Positions 17,459 to 25,622 are shown, numbered from the stretch's first letter. The stretch: 64,000 bases of DNA from Massilia violaceinigra (GCF_002752675.1 NZ_CP024608.1:4278001-4342000); one strand, 5' to 3'. Translations and numbers: made by a program. The notes: generated by a model from the letters alone, not told the origin.

Positions 17459-18789
17459 GGCGCTGACTCTGTGGCCGGTGCCGCCGGCGGCACCATTAAG
17501 GTAATTTCGACGCGACGGTTGCGCGCCCGGTTGGCTGGACTGTCGTTCGGCACGGCCGGCTCGGCCGCGCCGCGACCCTCGGCGCGCAGGCGGCCTTGTT
17601 GATCGAGCAGCGGTTGCAGCAGGCTCTTGACGCTCTCCGCGCGCGCCACCGACAGCTCCCAGTTGGACGCAAAGCGCAAGCCGCGGGTGGGCACATCGTC
17701 CGTGTAGCCGACCACCAGCACGGCGCCGGGGACGGCATTGAGCGCCTTGCCGATTCGCTCCAGCAAGGCTGCGTGCGCAGGGCTGCTGCTGACAGTACCG
17801 GCGCCCGACTCGAACAAGCTGTCGCCGCGGATGATGACCGTGCTGCGGTCGCTCAGGTCCAGCACACTGACCAGCTTTTCGGCGATTTCCGTTTCCAGGA
17901 ACTGCGCCAGGCGGCGCGTTTGCGGTGCAGGGGAGGGCTTGGCGGCGCTGGCGACCACGCGCGGGACGCGCAGTTGGTCAATCGCGGCATAGACCTCGTC
18001 GGAGCGCGACGACAGCGACCACTGCAGAGCGATGAACAAGCCGAGACAGGCCAGCGCCGCCACACTGGCGACTGCCCACAGCGGCACACTGCGCTGCGCG
18101 CGCGCAGCCATGACGGGATCATGCCAATGCGGTGACAGGGCGCTGGCATGCTCGCCGCGCTGGGTGCGGATCAGTTGCAGCAGGCGCTGCTTGAGCACCT
18201 CGAGCTGCGAGCGGCCCTGGTCGAGCACCCGGTAGCGTCCTTCGAAGCCAAGCATCAGGCAGAAATATTGAAGTTCAAGCAGATCGATGTGCTGGGCCGG
18301 ATAGGACGCCAGGCGCGACAGCAACTGGAAAAACTTTTCGCCGCCCCAGGTTTCGTTATGAAACGTCACCAGCAGGCTGCTGGCCGACCAGACGCCACCG
18401 CCGCCCCAAGGGGTCAGCGTGGCGGCCTCATCGAGCGTGGTGCAGAGGCAGTAGCGTGCACCGATAATGGTTTCGTTCGCAATGCCCGCCTCTCTGGCGC
18501 GGGTTTCGAACTGGCGCAATTCGGCCAGCAGCTGCTCGCGCAGCATGGCCGGATCGGCGTGATGCACGGTCGTGCGAATCTGTGGAATGAGATTGAGCAG
18601 CGGGTTGGCCAGCGCCACCAGCGGGTTGCTGCCGCTGTGGATGCGTTGGCCGGGAGGCGGCGCAGCGGCGGCAGCGGCTCCAGCACCGGATGTGGTCGAC
18701 GCGCCACCCGGATTGGGCGCGACAAAATGATCGCCGCGCCGGCCCAGCTGGCCGAGCGGATCGAAACCGAGGGTGTTGGTGGTGTTCAT
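17455..18789 (-). CDS. tssL: T6SS membrane-complex subunit TssL with C-terminal OmpA peptidoglycan-binding domain
   Basis: A 444-residue evolved-type TssL. The N-terminal 45 residues are Gly/Ala/Pro-rich. A cytoplasmic DotU domain follows at about 50-220, with L-D-E-A-A-x-L-T-P-W-G, S-L-L-V-T-F-H-N-E-T-W-G-G-E-K-F-F and L-E-L-Q-Y-F-C-L-M-L-G-F-E-G-R-Y-R. One membrane segment lies near 245-265 (W-A-V-A-S-V-A-A-L-A-C-L-G-L-F-I-A-L). The periplasmic OmpA/MotB-like domain (about 310-435) has V-V-G-Y-T-D-D-V-P, S-N-W-E-L-S-V-A-R-A and N-R-R-V-E-I-T. It anchors the complex to peptidoglycan. The start overlaps the tssK stop and the end overlaps tssM, both by four bases. Confidence 0.96.
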   Translation of the reverse strand: MNTTNTLGFDPLGQLGRRGDHFVAPNPGGASTTSGAGAAAAAAPPPGQRIHSGSNPLVALANPLLNLIPQIRTTVHHADPAMLREQLLAELRQFETRAREAGIANETIIGARYCLCTTLDEAATLTPWGGGGVWSASSLLVTFHNETWGGEKFFQLLSRLASYPAQHIDLLELQYFCLMLGFEGRYRVLDQGRSQLEVLKQRLLQLIRTQRGEHASALSPHWHDPVMAARAQRSVPLWAVASVAALACLGLFIALQWSLSSRSDEVYAAIDQLRVPRVVASAAKPSPAPQTRRLAQFLETEIAEKLVSVLDLSDRSTVIIRGDSLFESGAGTVSSSPAHAALLERIGKALNAVPGAVLVVGYTDDVPTRGLRFASNWELSVARAESVKSLLQPLLDQQGRLRAEGRGAAEPAVPNDSPANRARNRRVEITLMVPPAAPATESAP

Positions 18790-20173
18790 TGACGAATGGC
18801 CCAGAATTCCATGGAGAGGCCGGGGAAATCACCGGCCACGTGCAGCGCCAGTCCGCCGGACTTTTCCAGCTGCTTCCAGAACTCGCCGGTCTTGTCGAGC
18901 TCAAAATACGTGAAGCCGGCGTGGTACGGCAGATGCCGCGGCGCCACTGGCAACAGGCGCACGCCGATGCCGGGAAGCTGCAGGAGCACCAGGTCACGGA
19001 TGCGCTCGACCGCGCCCATTTTCAGTTGCGCCGGGAAGCGCGTGCGCAGCAGGTCGGACGGCATATCGGCATTGACTGCCAATACAAACCCGGCGTCCTG
19101 GATCAATTCCAGCGAAGGAATCTGCGCGACGCGAATGCCATTGCCGCGTTCTTGCAGCGGGATGGCGATGGCGTGCTGCTCGAGAACGATGGACAGCGCG
19201 CGGCGCAGTTCCAGCATCAGTGGCGTAAAAGTGGCCTGCAGATCGTCGTGCAGATACGGCGGATAGACAGTCGGGCGGCGCTTGTCGCAGGTATAGGTGG
19301 CCAGGTCGCAAGCCAGTTTCAGCATGTCCTTGTAAAGCATCTCCGGATGCAAACGACTGCTTTGACCCGCATGCCAGGTGACGCCGGTGTAGCGGTTGAT
19401 CACTTCAAGCAGCAGAAAATCGGCAAATTCAGCCACGCCGCTGCTGCCAGGCTGCGACAAGCGCTCGGCCAACGCATCGCCGCGCTGTTGCAGCAGACCG
19501 TGCAGTTGCGAGACAAATCTTTCCAGCACCGGATGCGCAGTAGCAGCCAACATCGGCGCGATGTAGCTTTCATCGAGCAGCACCTGGCCATCGTTGCGCC
19601 GTTCGTTCACGCGCACCACGCCCACCGACTGCCAGTCCGCATTGAGCGCGGACGCGGGCATCAGGCGCGGATTCAAGCGGCCAAATTGCAGCACGGCCGG
19701 GCCGAATGCATCGGTGTTGGCGTCTTCAATCTCAAATTCGCCGATGTCATGGCGGGTCCAGCCGGTGTTGCCGGCGGCGTCCTGGGCCGGGACCTCATCG
19801 GACCAGGAAAAATCGGGCCGGTTGGCACGCCACAAGGGCAGGGCCAGCACGATGTTCTGGTCCTTGAGCTGCGCCGGCACGGCCAGCATGCCAGGTGCAT
19901 TGTCTGCTTCAAAGGCAAACGGCGTTCCATCAGGCATAACCCCAGCGCCGCTGCTGATTGCCAGCTTTCCTAGTGCAAGCGCATCCCGGTCCAGCACCAG
20001 GCGCGACCATCCCCAGTGAAAACCTTGCATCGGCAGCACGCGCGATTGCACGAAATTTTCTAGGTAGCGCTCCATCTGCTGGAAGTGGTGGGGACGAAGA
20101 ACATGCCTTCGGTCCAGACGATACGCTGATGCATACTGCTGGCGATATTCGGATTGGGTGAATATGGTTTCAT
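18786..20173 (-). pseudogene. tssK: T6SS baseplate-to-membrane linker TssK, frameshifted near its N terminus
   Basis: TssK links the baseplate to the TssL/TssM membrane complex. The natural start is ATG at 20173, overlapping the tssJ stop as ATGA. It reads through I-V-W-T-E-G-M-F, the near-invariant TssK opening. One base is then missing between 20098 and 20099. The frame goes into F-V-P-T-T and stops at 20060, whereas adding one C gives M-F-L-R-P-H-H-F-Q-Q-M-E-R-Y, the expected motif. The remainder is open from there to 18786 and carries the whole family sequence (W-G-W-S-R-L-V-L-D, A-L-G-K-L-A, P-D-G-T-P-F). The restored protein would be about 462 residues, near normal length. An internal start at the ATG ending at 20075 would lose the conserved N terminus. 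Either real inactivation or a base-call error. Confidence 0.9.
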
Positions 20174-20688
20174 TTGGCTTTTTGAATCAATGCGATACCG
20201 CCCTTGTTAATACCGACCTGCAAGAGAAACTGATCGGGCAAGGTTTGCCAGAATTTAAAGGCATTCAATTGTTTCGGATCTGGCAGAGTAATTGTTTCGC
20301 GCCACTTATTCTTTTCTAATAGCCGGTATTCAGCGACGATGCCGATTGCAGTGACGTCAGGATTGCCCGGTTTTTTGATCGATCGGCTTTCACCTGGCGC
20401 CAGCACGATCTGTTCTATTTCAACCAGATCCTTGCCCAACACCGTTTCGGCCTGGCTTTGCAGCGCAAAGAAGTCGGCCGCCTGGAAGCTGGCCGGCGAG
20501 CGCAGCGCATATACCTTGACCTGGACCGGGGAAGGGCGCTGGCGACTGTCGCCATTCACGTCGCGGGCCGCCTGGAACTCGATGCGATAGGGCGACGCCT
20601 TGGTCGTGGCACTTGACGCACAAGCGCTCAGCACAATTGCAGCGCTGACGGTAATAAGTGAGCCAATGAAGCTGGATGTTGATTGCAA
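20170..20688 (-). CDS. tssJ: T6SS outer-membrane lipoprotein TssJ
   Basis: A 172-residue TssJ (SciN family), the outer-membrane lipoprotein of the T6SS membrane complex, and the first gene of the operon. The start is TTG at 20688 with AGAGG six bases upstream; no ATG fits. The signal peptide ends in the lipobox L-S-A-C with Cys23. The mature protein shows the transthyretin-like fold pattern: V-Q-V-K-V-Y-A-L-R-S-P-A-S-F-Q-A-A-D-F-F-A-L at about 55-77, then L-A-P-G-E-S-R and I-G-I-V-A-E-Y-R. The non-ATG start may keep lipoprotein levels low. The stop overlaps the tssK start as ATGA. Confidence 0.93.
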   Translation of the reverse strand: MQSTSSFIGSLITVSAAIVLSACASSATTKASPYRIEFQAARDVNGDSRQRPSPVQVKVYALRSPASFQAADFFALQSQAETVLGKDLVEIEQIVLAPGESRSIKKPGNPDVTAIGIVAEYRLLEKNKWRETITLPDPKQLNAFKFWQTLPDQFLLQVGINKGGIALIQKAK

Positions 20689-20918
20689 TGGTGGCCTCTT
20701 GGCTAATGCGCTATTTCAAGGACAAGCAAATAAGTTATTACATCGTCGAGCGCTCTGATACAGACTGCAATCGCGGAGTCTGTAATGAACGAGAATGATT
20801 CTAATGCTCAAAAGTTACAGGGGCATGACGCAAGGGATATCCAGGGAAGCGAATAAACCGTCTGATCAGGCAGTCGTTATTCTTTTCTAAATTTACACTT
20901 CCCAAAGGAAATAATATT
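20689..20918. other. Divergent intergenic region between T6SS and iron genes
   Basis: This 230-base stretch separates leftward tssJ from the rightward iron genes and is visibly richer in A and T than its surroundings. I see no protein-coding frame in it beyond chance. It contains the possible Fur box near 20790. The T6SS promoter must lie here, but I cannot assign its -35 and -10 elements with confidence. Confidence 0.5.
20788..20806. promoter_or_regulatory. Possible Fur box in the tssJ / iron-operon divergent region
   Basis: The stretch GAGAATGATTCTAATGCTC begins at 20791 and overlaps a perfect short palindrome, AGAATGATTCT. In the best register by eye it agrees with the 19-base Fur consensus at about 13 of 19 positions. 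It lies about 100 bases upstream of the tssJ start and about 120 upstream of the small ORF at 20919. It could therefore act on either direction. I do not see convincing -35/-10 pairs next to it, so regulation is inference. Confidence 0.4.
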
Positions 20919-21095
20919 ATGGATTTGGACATGAACCAGGAAACGCGACAACATCGCGCGGACGAAAGAATGGGTATTGTGAAAAGTACTTATATATATG
21001 TTGGCGGCGCGGCGCCTGATACGGCCTATGCCGGGGCGTTGTCATTGAGCGTTACCCAGCCTCTACGCCTGTTCAAGAAGTCGTTGACGACGTGA
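20919..21095 (+). CDS. Unrecognised 58-residue ORF
   Basis: An ORF from ATG 20919 to TGA 21095, with an AAAGGAA ribosome-like site about 8 bases before the start. The protein begins MDLDMNQETRQHRADER, is charged in its first half and ends in F-K-K-S-L-T-T. I recognise no domain, signal peptide or membrane segment. The promoter of the next operon starts inside its last codons, so it is not simply part of that operon. It could be a real small protein, a leader peptide, or the leftover start of a lost gene. The ribosome site is the main argument that it is translated. Confidence 0.35.
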   Translation: MDLDMNQETRQHRADERMGIVKSTYIYVGGAAPDTAYAGALSLSVTQPLRLFKKSLTT

Positions 21096-21112
21096 TACGC
21101 TCACTGTAGAAT
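21084..21112 (+). promoter_or_regulatory. Sigma70 promoter of the iron-linked membrane operon
   Basis: The -35 element TTGACG (21084-21089) and the -10 element TAGAAT (21107-21112) are separated by exactly 17 bases. Each matches the sigma70 consensus at five of six positions. Transcription would start near 21119, about 20 bases before the ATG at 21141. The Fur box at 21112-21130 covers the start point, as in standard Fur-repressed promoters. Confidence 0.75.
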
Positions 21113-21130
21113 CAAATGATAATCATTCTC
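21112..21130 (+). promoter_or_regulatory. Fur box over the transcription start
   Basis: The 19-base site contains the core AATGATAATCATT and matches the Fur consensus at 15 of 19 positions by direct comparison. It starts at the last base of the -10 element, so Fur-Fe(II) bound here would block RNA polymerase when iron is plentiful. It ends 10 bases before the first ATG of the operon. Confidence 0.8.
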
Positions 21131-21140
21131 GTTCGCATCC

Positions 21141-21452
21141 ATGCCGACCTTCTTCGTCCTTCTTTTCTCGATGCAATTTCTGGTCTTGGCCCAGCGCCAG
21201 ACCGGTGGGGGCAGGGTACGCAGCAGCCTCAGGGCGCTGGGCTTGGCCGGCCTGGGCGCCGGTTTCGCGCTGAGCGCCCATGTCAATGGTGTCGAGCGTG
21301 GCGCGGCGGTGTGGGTGGCCAGCCTGATGGCGGCCGGACTCATGGCGCCGCTTGTTGCAATCCAGACCGCCCGCCTCCTCGCCGCGATGCAGTCGAGCCG
21401 GATGTGGATGTTCGCTATGATTGGCCAGCGCCTGCAGGCTACGGCCAAGTGA
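21141..21452 (+). CDS. Small membrane protein (DUF3325-like), iron-linked operon
   Basis: A 103-residue hydrophobic protein starting M-P-T-F-F-V-L-L-F-S-M-Q-F-L. About three membrane segments can be drawn: residues 1-17, about 31-46, and about 55-75. There is no clear ribosome site before the ATG at 21141; an internal ATG at 21171 is an alternative. Size, hydrophobicity and position before a PepSY membrane protein match the small DUF3325-type proteins found next to PepSY/PiuB genes in Fur-controlled operons. No biochemical function is known to me. The family call is from context and general pattern, not from a diagnostic motif. Confidence 0.6.
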   Translation: MPTFFVLLFSMQFLVLAQRQTGGGRVRSSLRALGLAGLGAGFALSAHVNGVERGAAVWVASLMAAGLMAPLVAIQTARLLAAMQSSRMWMFAMIGQRLQATAK

Positions 21453-21700
21453 CATGCCGGATACTGGTCTCCTTCTTCGGGAGCCTGGTCCTGGCCGTCG
21501 GTTTTGGCCTGGCGTGGGCCTTGCTGTTCCCTTCCACACGCACCAATAATATTTTTTTCGGCGGCATGCTGATGCCGGTCGCCTGGGTCCTGGCCATGCT
21601 GTGGCTATGGTTCAGCAGTTGGAAGCAGCTATGGCTGCGCCTGCTCCCTGCGGCGATGCTGCTCTACAGTGCAGTCTTCCTGGGCTATCGCTTTGGCTGA
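21449..21700 (+). CDS. Small membrane protein (DUF3649-like), iron-linked operon
   Basis: An 83-residue membrane protein. The start GTG at 21449 overlaps the preceding TGA stop as GTGA, which indicates coupled translation; no in-frame ATG is better. It begins V-T-C-R-I-L-V-S-F-F and shows three hydrophobic segments: about residues 5-22, 33-48 and 55-74. The last carries W-L-R-L-L-P-A-A-M-L-L-Y-S. It resembles the DUF3649-type proteins encoded with PepSY proteins in iron-regulated operons. The open frame extends far upstream, but that part is a shadow of the preceding gene. Confidence 0.55.
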   Translation: MTCRILVSFFGSLVLAVGFGLAWALLFPSTRTNNIFFGGMLMPVAWVLAMLWLWFSSWKQLWLRLLPAAMLLYSAVFLGYRFG

Positions 21701-23183
21701 CCACCCGCAGGCCGACAGCCGCAAAGCCTGGTACCTTCTTCACTCGTGGGCTGGGATCGTCCTTGCCCTGGCCATCTATGTAGTCTGCGCATCGGGCTGC
21801 GTTGCGCTGTTCGTCCACGAACTCCAGCTCTGGCAATACCCAGAGTTGCAACGCATTGCCGCGCCCGCGGGCGGCGTGGTGAACGTGAAGGCTGTGCTGA
21901 ACGAAGCCAAACTGGCCGGACTGATACAAGACCGCGCCACCTTGCAGCTGCCCCGTTATTCGAATGGCGTCATCCTGCGCCTGCAGGACGACTCCGGACG
22001 CATGGCCGTTTTCGATCCGACCTCGGGCGCACTGCTCGGTATCAAGCCAGAGGGCTTTGGACGCGCCCTGCGCGTGCTGCATTCCGACCTGTTGCTGCCG
22101 TTCCCGTGGGGGACTTTCCTGACCGGCTTCCTCGGCATCACCTTGATGTTCCTGGTGCTGACCGGGGTGGTCATGCATCGCCGTTTCTATCGGGATATCT
22201 TCACCTTGCGAACCGGCCGCAGCTGGCGTTTAAGCTGGTCGGACGCGCACAAGCTGGCGGGCACCTGGGGCATCGCTTTCCTGGGTATGATGGGATTCAC
22301 CGGCAGCGTGCTCGGCCTTGCCGGCCTGTTGCTGCTGCAAACCGCGGTGGTGGCGCACAAAGGCGACTCCGGCAAGGCCTACGCCGAGATTGGGGGCAAG
22401 ACGGAGAGCGCCAGCGGAACCCTGGCGCCGCTGGGCGCGACCGCGCCGATGCTGGCGCGCGACATTCGCGGCGAACCGTTCATCCCGCGCTTTTTTACGA
22501 TCGCCCATATCGGGGATGAGAAGGCGACGGTCACCGTGGAAGGCGAGCGTCCCGATTACCTCAGCACCAACGACCGTAAGGTGTTCGATCGCGAGGGCCG
22601 CCTGCTGGCCACGCCGCGCGGCGTGGGCAATGGCGCCGGCTGGCGAACTTACTCCGCGCTGTTGCCGCTGCACTTCGCCGAATTCGGCGATGCCACGCTC
22701 AAGTTTGTCTATTTGCTGCTGGGGATTGCCGCATGCCTGATGCCGGTGTCGGGGATCCTCCTGTGGCTGGACCGGCACCGGCGCGACAACACCATGGCGC
22801 GCGCGCAGCATCTGATGCGCGGCCTGGCTGCCGGCGTGACGATCGGCTTTCCCATCGCGGTCGCTACCCTGTTCCTCGCCGCGCGCCTGGCGCCGCAGTG
22901 GATGGCACAGCAGGGGAACCCGGTTCTCGCCCTGTGCTCCGCCTGGCTGGCTACCGTGGCATGGGCCTTGTGGCGCGCCGAAAAGCCGCATGTCGAGCGC
23001 GGCTTGCTCGGCCTGGCCGGCATCCTGTTTGTGCTGGTGGCGCCCGTCAACGCTTGGGTGAGCGGCGATGCCGTCCTGTTTGCCCTGGCACAGCCACTCC
23101 ACACCAGCCACGTTGTCGACGGCGTCATGCTGGCGCTGGGATTAAGCCTGCTGTCGGCCTATCGCCACTTGAAGCAGTACTGA
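21669..23183 (+). CDS. PepSY-associated membrane protein (PiuB-like), iron uptake
   Basis: A protein of up to 504 residues of the PepSY-associated TM family, whose Fur-regulated members (PiuB and relatives) are thought to help reduce or release siderophore iron at the inner membrane. The first candidate start is GTG at 21669, overlapping the preceding gene; TTG at 21693 is an alternative. Features: an N-terminal helix with W-Y-L-L-H-S-W-A-G-I-V-L-A, the H-x-x-x-G signature of the family; a periplasmic PepSY-like section at about 60-130; H-S-D-L-L-L-P near 138; H-K-L-A-G-T-W-G near 195; L-P-L-H-F-A-E-F-G near 330; and further helices to the C terminus. Conserved His residues in the helices may bind haem or metal (inference). 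Last gene of the Fur-controlled unit, convergent with the NRPS operon. Confidence 0.85.
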   Translation: MQSSWAIALADHPQADSRKAWYLLHSWAGIVLALAIYVVCASGCVALFVHELQLWQYPELQRIAAPAGGVVNVKAVLNEAKLAGLIQDRATLQLPRYSNGVILRLQDDSGRMAVFDPTSGALLGIKPEGFGRALRVLHSDLLLPFPWGTFLTGFLGITLMFLVLTGVVMHRRFYRDIFTLRTGRSWRLSWSDAHKLAGTWGIAFLGMMGFTGSVLGLAGLLLLQTAVVAHKGDSGKAYAEIGGKTESASGTLAPLGATAPMLARDIRGEPFIPRFFTIAHIGDEKATVTVEGERPDYLSTNDRKVFDREGRLLATPRGVGNGAGWRTYSALLPLHFAEFGDATLKFVYLLLGIAACLMPVSGILLWLDRHRRDNTMARAQHLMRGLAAGVTIGFPIAVATLFLAARLAPQWMAQQGNPVLALCSAWLATVAWALWRAEKPHVERGLLGLAGILFVLVAPVNAWVSGDAVLFALAQPLHTSHVVDGVMLALGLSLLSAYRHLKQY

Positions 23184-23211
23184 CGCGTCGCGGCTGCGAA
23201 TAGCCACGGTG

Positions 23212-23973
23212 TCACGCTGCCGCCTCGATCATCTGCATCAATTCGGCCTGCATCTGTGCCAGCACCGCGTCGCGCGCGCTCTGGATGAAGAAGTGATCGC
23301 CCGCGAAGCGGTGCAGCCTGATCGTTTCGGTCGTTTCGTCCTGCCAGTTCGACAGGTCTTCAAAGGCCACATGCGGATCGCGATCTCCACCATACACGCT
23401 GACCGGTAGCGCGAGCAGGGGGCCGCTGCGGTATTCGTAGTCCGCCGCCAGCGCGAAATCGGCGCGTACCGTCGGCAGCATCAGGGCCATCAGCTCCGGC
23501 TCATCGAGGGCCGCGGCCGGGGCGCCGTTGTACTGGCGAAGGGCGGCGATCAGATCGGCGTCGCCAAGTTCGTGCAGGCGGCGCGACAGCAGGCGGCGGC
23601 GTGGCGCAACGCTGCCCGAGACGAACAGGCGTTCCGGCATCGGACCGCCGCGACGCTGGCAGTAGCGCGCCAGTTCAAAGGCAAGCAGGCCACCGAGACT
23701 GTGCCCGAAAAAGGCAAATGGCAGCTCGTCGCCCAGGTCGATCACCTGCGCCAGCGTTTCCACCACCAGGGCCAGTGAGCGCATGGGCGGCTCGCCGAGG
23801 CGGGCGCCGCGACCGGGCAGCTGGATGGCGCAGACTTCGATGGCGGGGTCCAGTGCGGCTTGCCACGCGTAGTAGCTGGCCGCACTGCCTCCGGCGTACG
23901 AAAAGCAGAACAGGCGCATGCGGCGCTGTGCGCCAGGCTGCCGGACCAGCCAGCGGTTAGGTTCAATATTCAT
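23212..23973 (-). CDS. Type II thioesterase of the NRPS operon
   Basis: A 253-residue alpha/beta-hydrolase of the GrsT/type II thioesterase family. It removes wrong or stalled acyl groups from carrier proteins in the cytoplasm. The start ATG at 23973 has AAGGAA seven bases upstream; an upstream ATG would overlap the exporter gene. Catalytic signatures: F-S-Y-A-G-G-S-A near residue 24-31, the nucleophile elbow F-G-H-S-L-G-G with Ser92, the Asp in Y-G-G-D-R-D-P, and the C-terminal histidine in A-G-D-H-F-F. It is the last gene of the leftward siderophore operon, 14 bases after the exporter gene. Confidence 0.94.
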   Translation of the reverse strand: MNIEPNRWLVRQPGAQRRMRLFCFSYAGGSAASYYAWQAALDPAIEVCAIQLPGRGARLGEPPMRSLALVVETLAQVIDLGDELPFAFFGHSLGGLLAFELARYCQRRGGPMPERLFVSGSVAPRRRLLSRRLHELGDADLIAALRQYNGAPAAALDEPELMALMLPTVRADFALAADYEYRSGPLLALPVSVYGGDRDPHVAFEDLSNWQDETTETIRLHRFAGDHFFIQSARDAVLAQMQAELMQMIEAAA

Positions 23974-23987
23974 GTGTGGTTCCTTGT

Positions 23988-25622
23988 TCAGGCGGCGCAT
24001 GCGTCGCGCCGCTCGGGTACATGCAGGTGGCCGTCTTCAAGTTTGATGACCCGGTCCGCGGCCGAAAAATAGGCATCGTCATGGCTGATGACGAGGATGG
24101 TCTTGCCGCGCGCTTTGAGCTCGGGCAGCAGTTCAGTGTAGAAGACGCGCTTGAACACAGGGTCCTGGTCGGCGGCCCATTCGTCGAACAGGTAGACCGG
24201 CCGGTCTTCGAGGTAGGCGGCAACCAGGGCCAGGCGCTTGCGCTGGCCGGTCGACAGATTGGTGGTCGAAAAACGGCCGTCCTCTATCTTGACCTTGTGC
24301 TGCAGGCCGAGCGCCTTGACGTAATGTAGCGCGTGCTGATGGCGCGCCGCACCCGCTATTCCCGGCAGTTGTTCGAATAGGTGGAAGTCGGCGAAGACGG
24401 CCGAGAAGTGCTGGCGGTAAGCCTCGCGGTTGCTGTCCGTGACATCAATGCCGTTCAGCGCCACCGCTCCCGCTTCGGGCGCGTACAGCCCAAGCAGCAG
24501 CATGGCCAGCGTGGTCTTGCCGCTGCCGTTGCCACCCACGATGAAGATGAGTTCACCCTGGGCGATGCGCAAGTCCATGGGGCCCAGCATGAAGCTGCCG
24601 TCGCCGCTTTCACCCGGGTAGCGGTGGCAAACACCTTTCAGTTCGATCGACAGCGGCGCGCTTGTGTCGAAGGCGCGCGCGGCATCCCCGGCGGCTTCGG
24701 ACGGGACGAGTTCCTGGTCGAGCTGGCGGATCTTGGCGAGCGAAAAACCGGCCTGGCGCAGGGTCGGCAGGGCGGTCATCAGATCGATAATCGGCCGGAT
24801 CAGGAACAGCAGCGTGATGGTGAATCCGCTCAGGGTTTCGGCGGGCAGGCGCAGCCAGTGCGGTATCACGAACAGCAAAACGCCGATGTTAAGGTAGAAC
24901 AGCAGCGTGCCGATGTTGGCGACAATGGCGTAGCCGCGCATGCCCCGCACGAACCGCTGCCTGAATTCGGCGGCTCCGGGCGCCAGCACGCCACTGACGA
25001 AATCCCTGCCACGCTCGGTGTTGAGCTGCAGCTCGCGCGCCCCTTCGATCAGGCTGCGGAAGTGCTGGTACAGCACGTCCTTCTGTTCGCGCACTTTGGC
25101 CAGGTGGGCCAGCGGGCGCCGTTCCGCCATGTGAAAGCCGAGCAGGCCCACGCTCAGGAACGCGGCCAGCATCAATAGCATCGGCCAGGACAGCCAGGCC
25201 ATGTAGGCCAGGCCGCCGCTGACGACGATGGCGTTGATGAACAGGACGGGAATGAACTCGAACGCGTTGGTGAAGGTGTTGACATCGTCGGTGAGAATGA
25301 CCAGCAGGCGGTGCTTGCCGAGGGTTTGTTGGCGATGCACGGACGTGGCCAGCAGCTTGGTGCTCAGGTCAAGGCGCAGCCGGTAGATGGCGCCCTGGGT
25401 CAGGTGCAGCAGGGAGATCTCGGCGACGAGTTTGGAAACGAGCATCAGCAGGCACAGGCCGAAGAAGGCAAGGCCAAACTCCCAAAGGCGGTCCGGCGCG
25501 TTGATGCCCTTGTTGATGACGGCCACCAGCGCCGCGCCGCTCAGGCCCGCGATCGCTCCTGCGATAGTGGCGAGCAGGAGCAGTTGGCGCGACTGGCGGT
25601 AAAGGTAGGAAAGCAAATTCAT
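23988..25622 (-). CDS. Peptide-siderophore ABC exporter (PvdE/SyrD family)
   Basis: A 544-residue half-transporter with membrane domain and ATPase on one chain, the type that moves pyoverdine precursors or lipopeptides across the inner membrane. Six membrane segments lie in about residues 15-290. ATPase motifs: Walker A G-G-N-G-S-G-K-T-T at about 363-371, signature L-S-T-G-Q-R-K-R near 465, Walker B V-Y-L-F-D-E-W-A-A-D-Q-D-P, and the switch V-I-S-H-D-D. The L-S-T-G-Q and D-E-W-A-A-D-Q-D-P forms are characteristic of the SyrD/PvdE branch. The start overlaps the stop of the last NRPS gene by four bases. The likely cargo is the siderophore made by this operon. Confidence 0.94.
   Translation of the reverse strand: MNLLSYLYRQSRQLLLLATIAGAIAGLSGAALVAVINKGINAPDRLWEFGLAFFGLCLLMLVSKLVAEISLLHLTQGAIYRLRLDLSTKLLATSVHRQQTLGKHRLLVILTDDVNTFTNAFEFIPVLFINAIVVSGGLAYMAWLSWPMLLMLAAFLSVGLLGFHMAERRPLAHLAKVREQKDVLYQHFRSLIEGARELQLNTERGRDFVSGVLAPGAAEFRQRFVRGMRGYAIVANIGTLLFYLNIGVLLFVIPHWLRLPAETLSGFTITLLFLIRPIIDLMTALPTLRQAGFSLAKIRQLDQELVPSEAAGDAARAFDTSAPLSIELKGVCHRYPGESGDGSFMLGPMDLRIAQGELIFIVGGNGSGKTTLAMLLLGLYAPEAGAVALNGIDVTDSNREAYRQHFSAVFADFHLFEQLPGIAGAARHQHALHYVKALGLQHKVKIEDGRFSTTNLSTGQRKRLALVAAYLEDRPVYLFDEWAADQDPVFKRVFYTELLPELKARGKTILVISHDDAYFSAADRVIKLEDGHLHVPERRDACAA

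Noticed and set aside
18786..20075. An intact, shorter TssK starting at the ATG at 20075
   Set aside because: It would start inside the conserved motif F-Q-Q-M-E-R-Y and lack the invariant W-T-E-G-M-F-L-R-P segment, which is present just upstream in another frame. A frameshift explains the sequence better.
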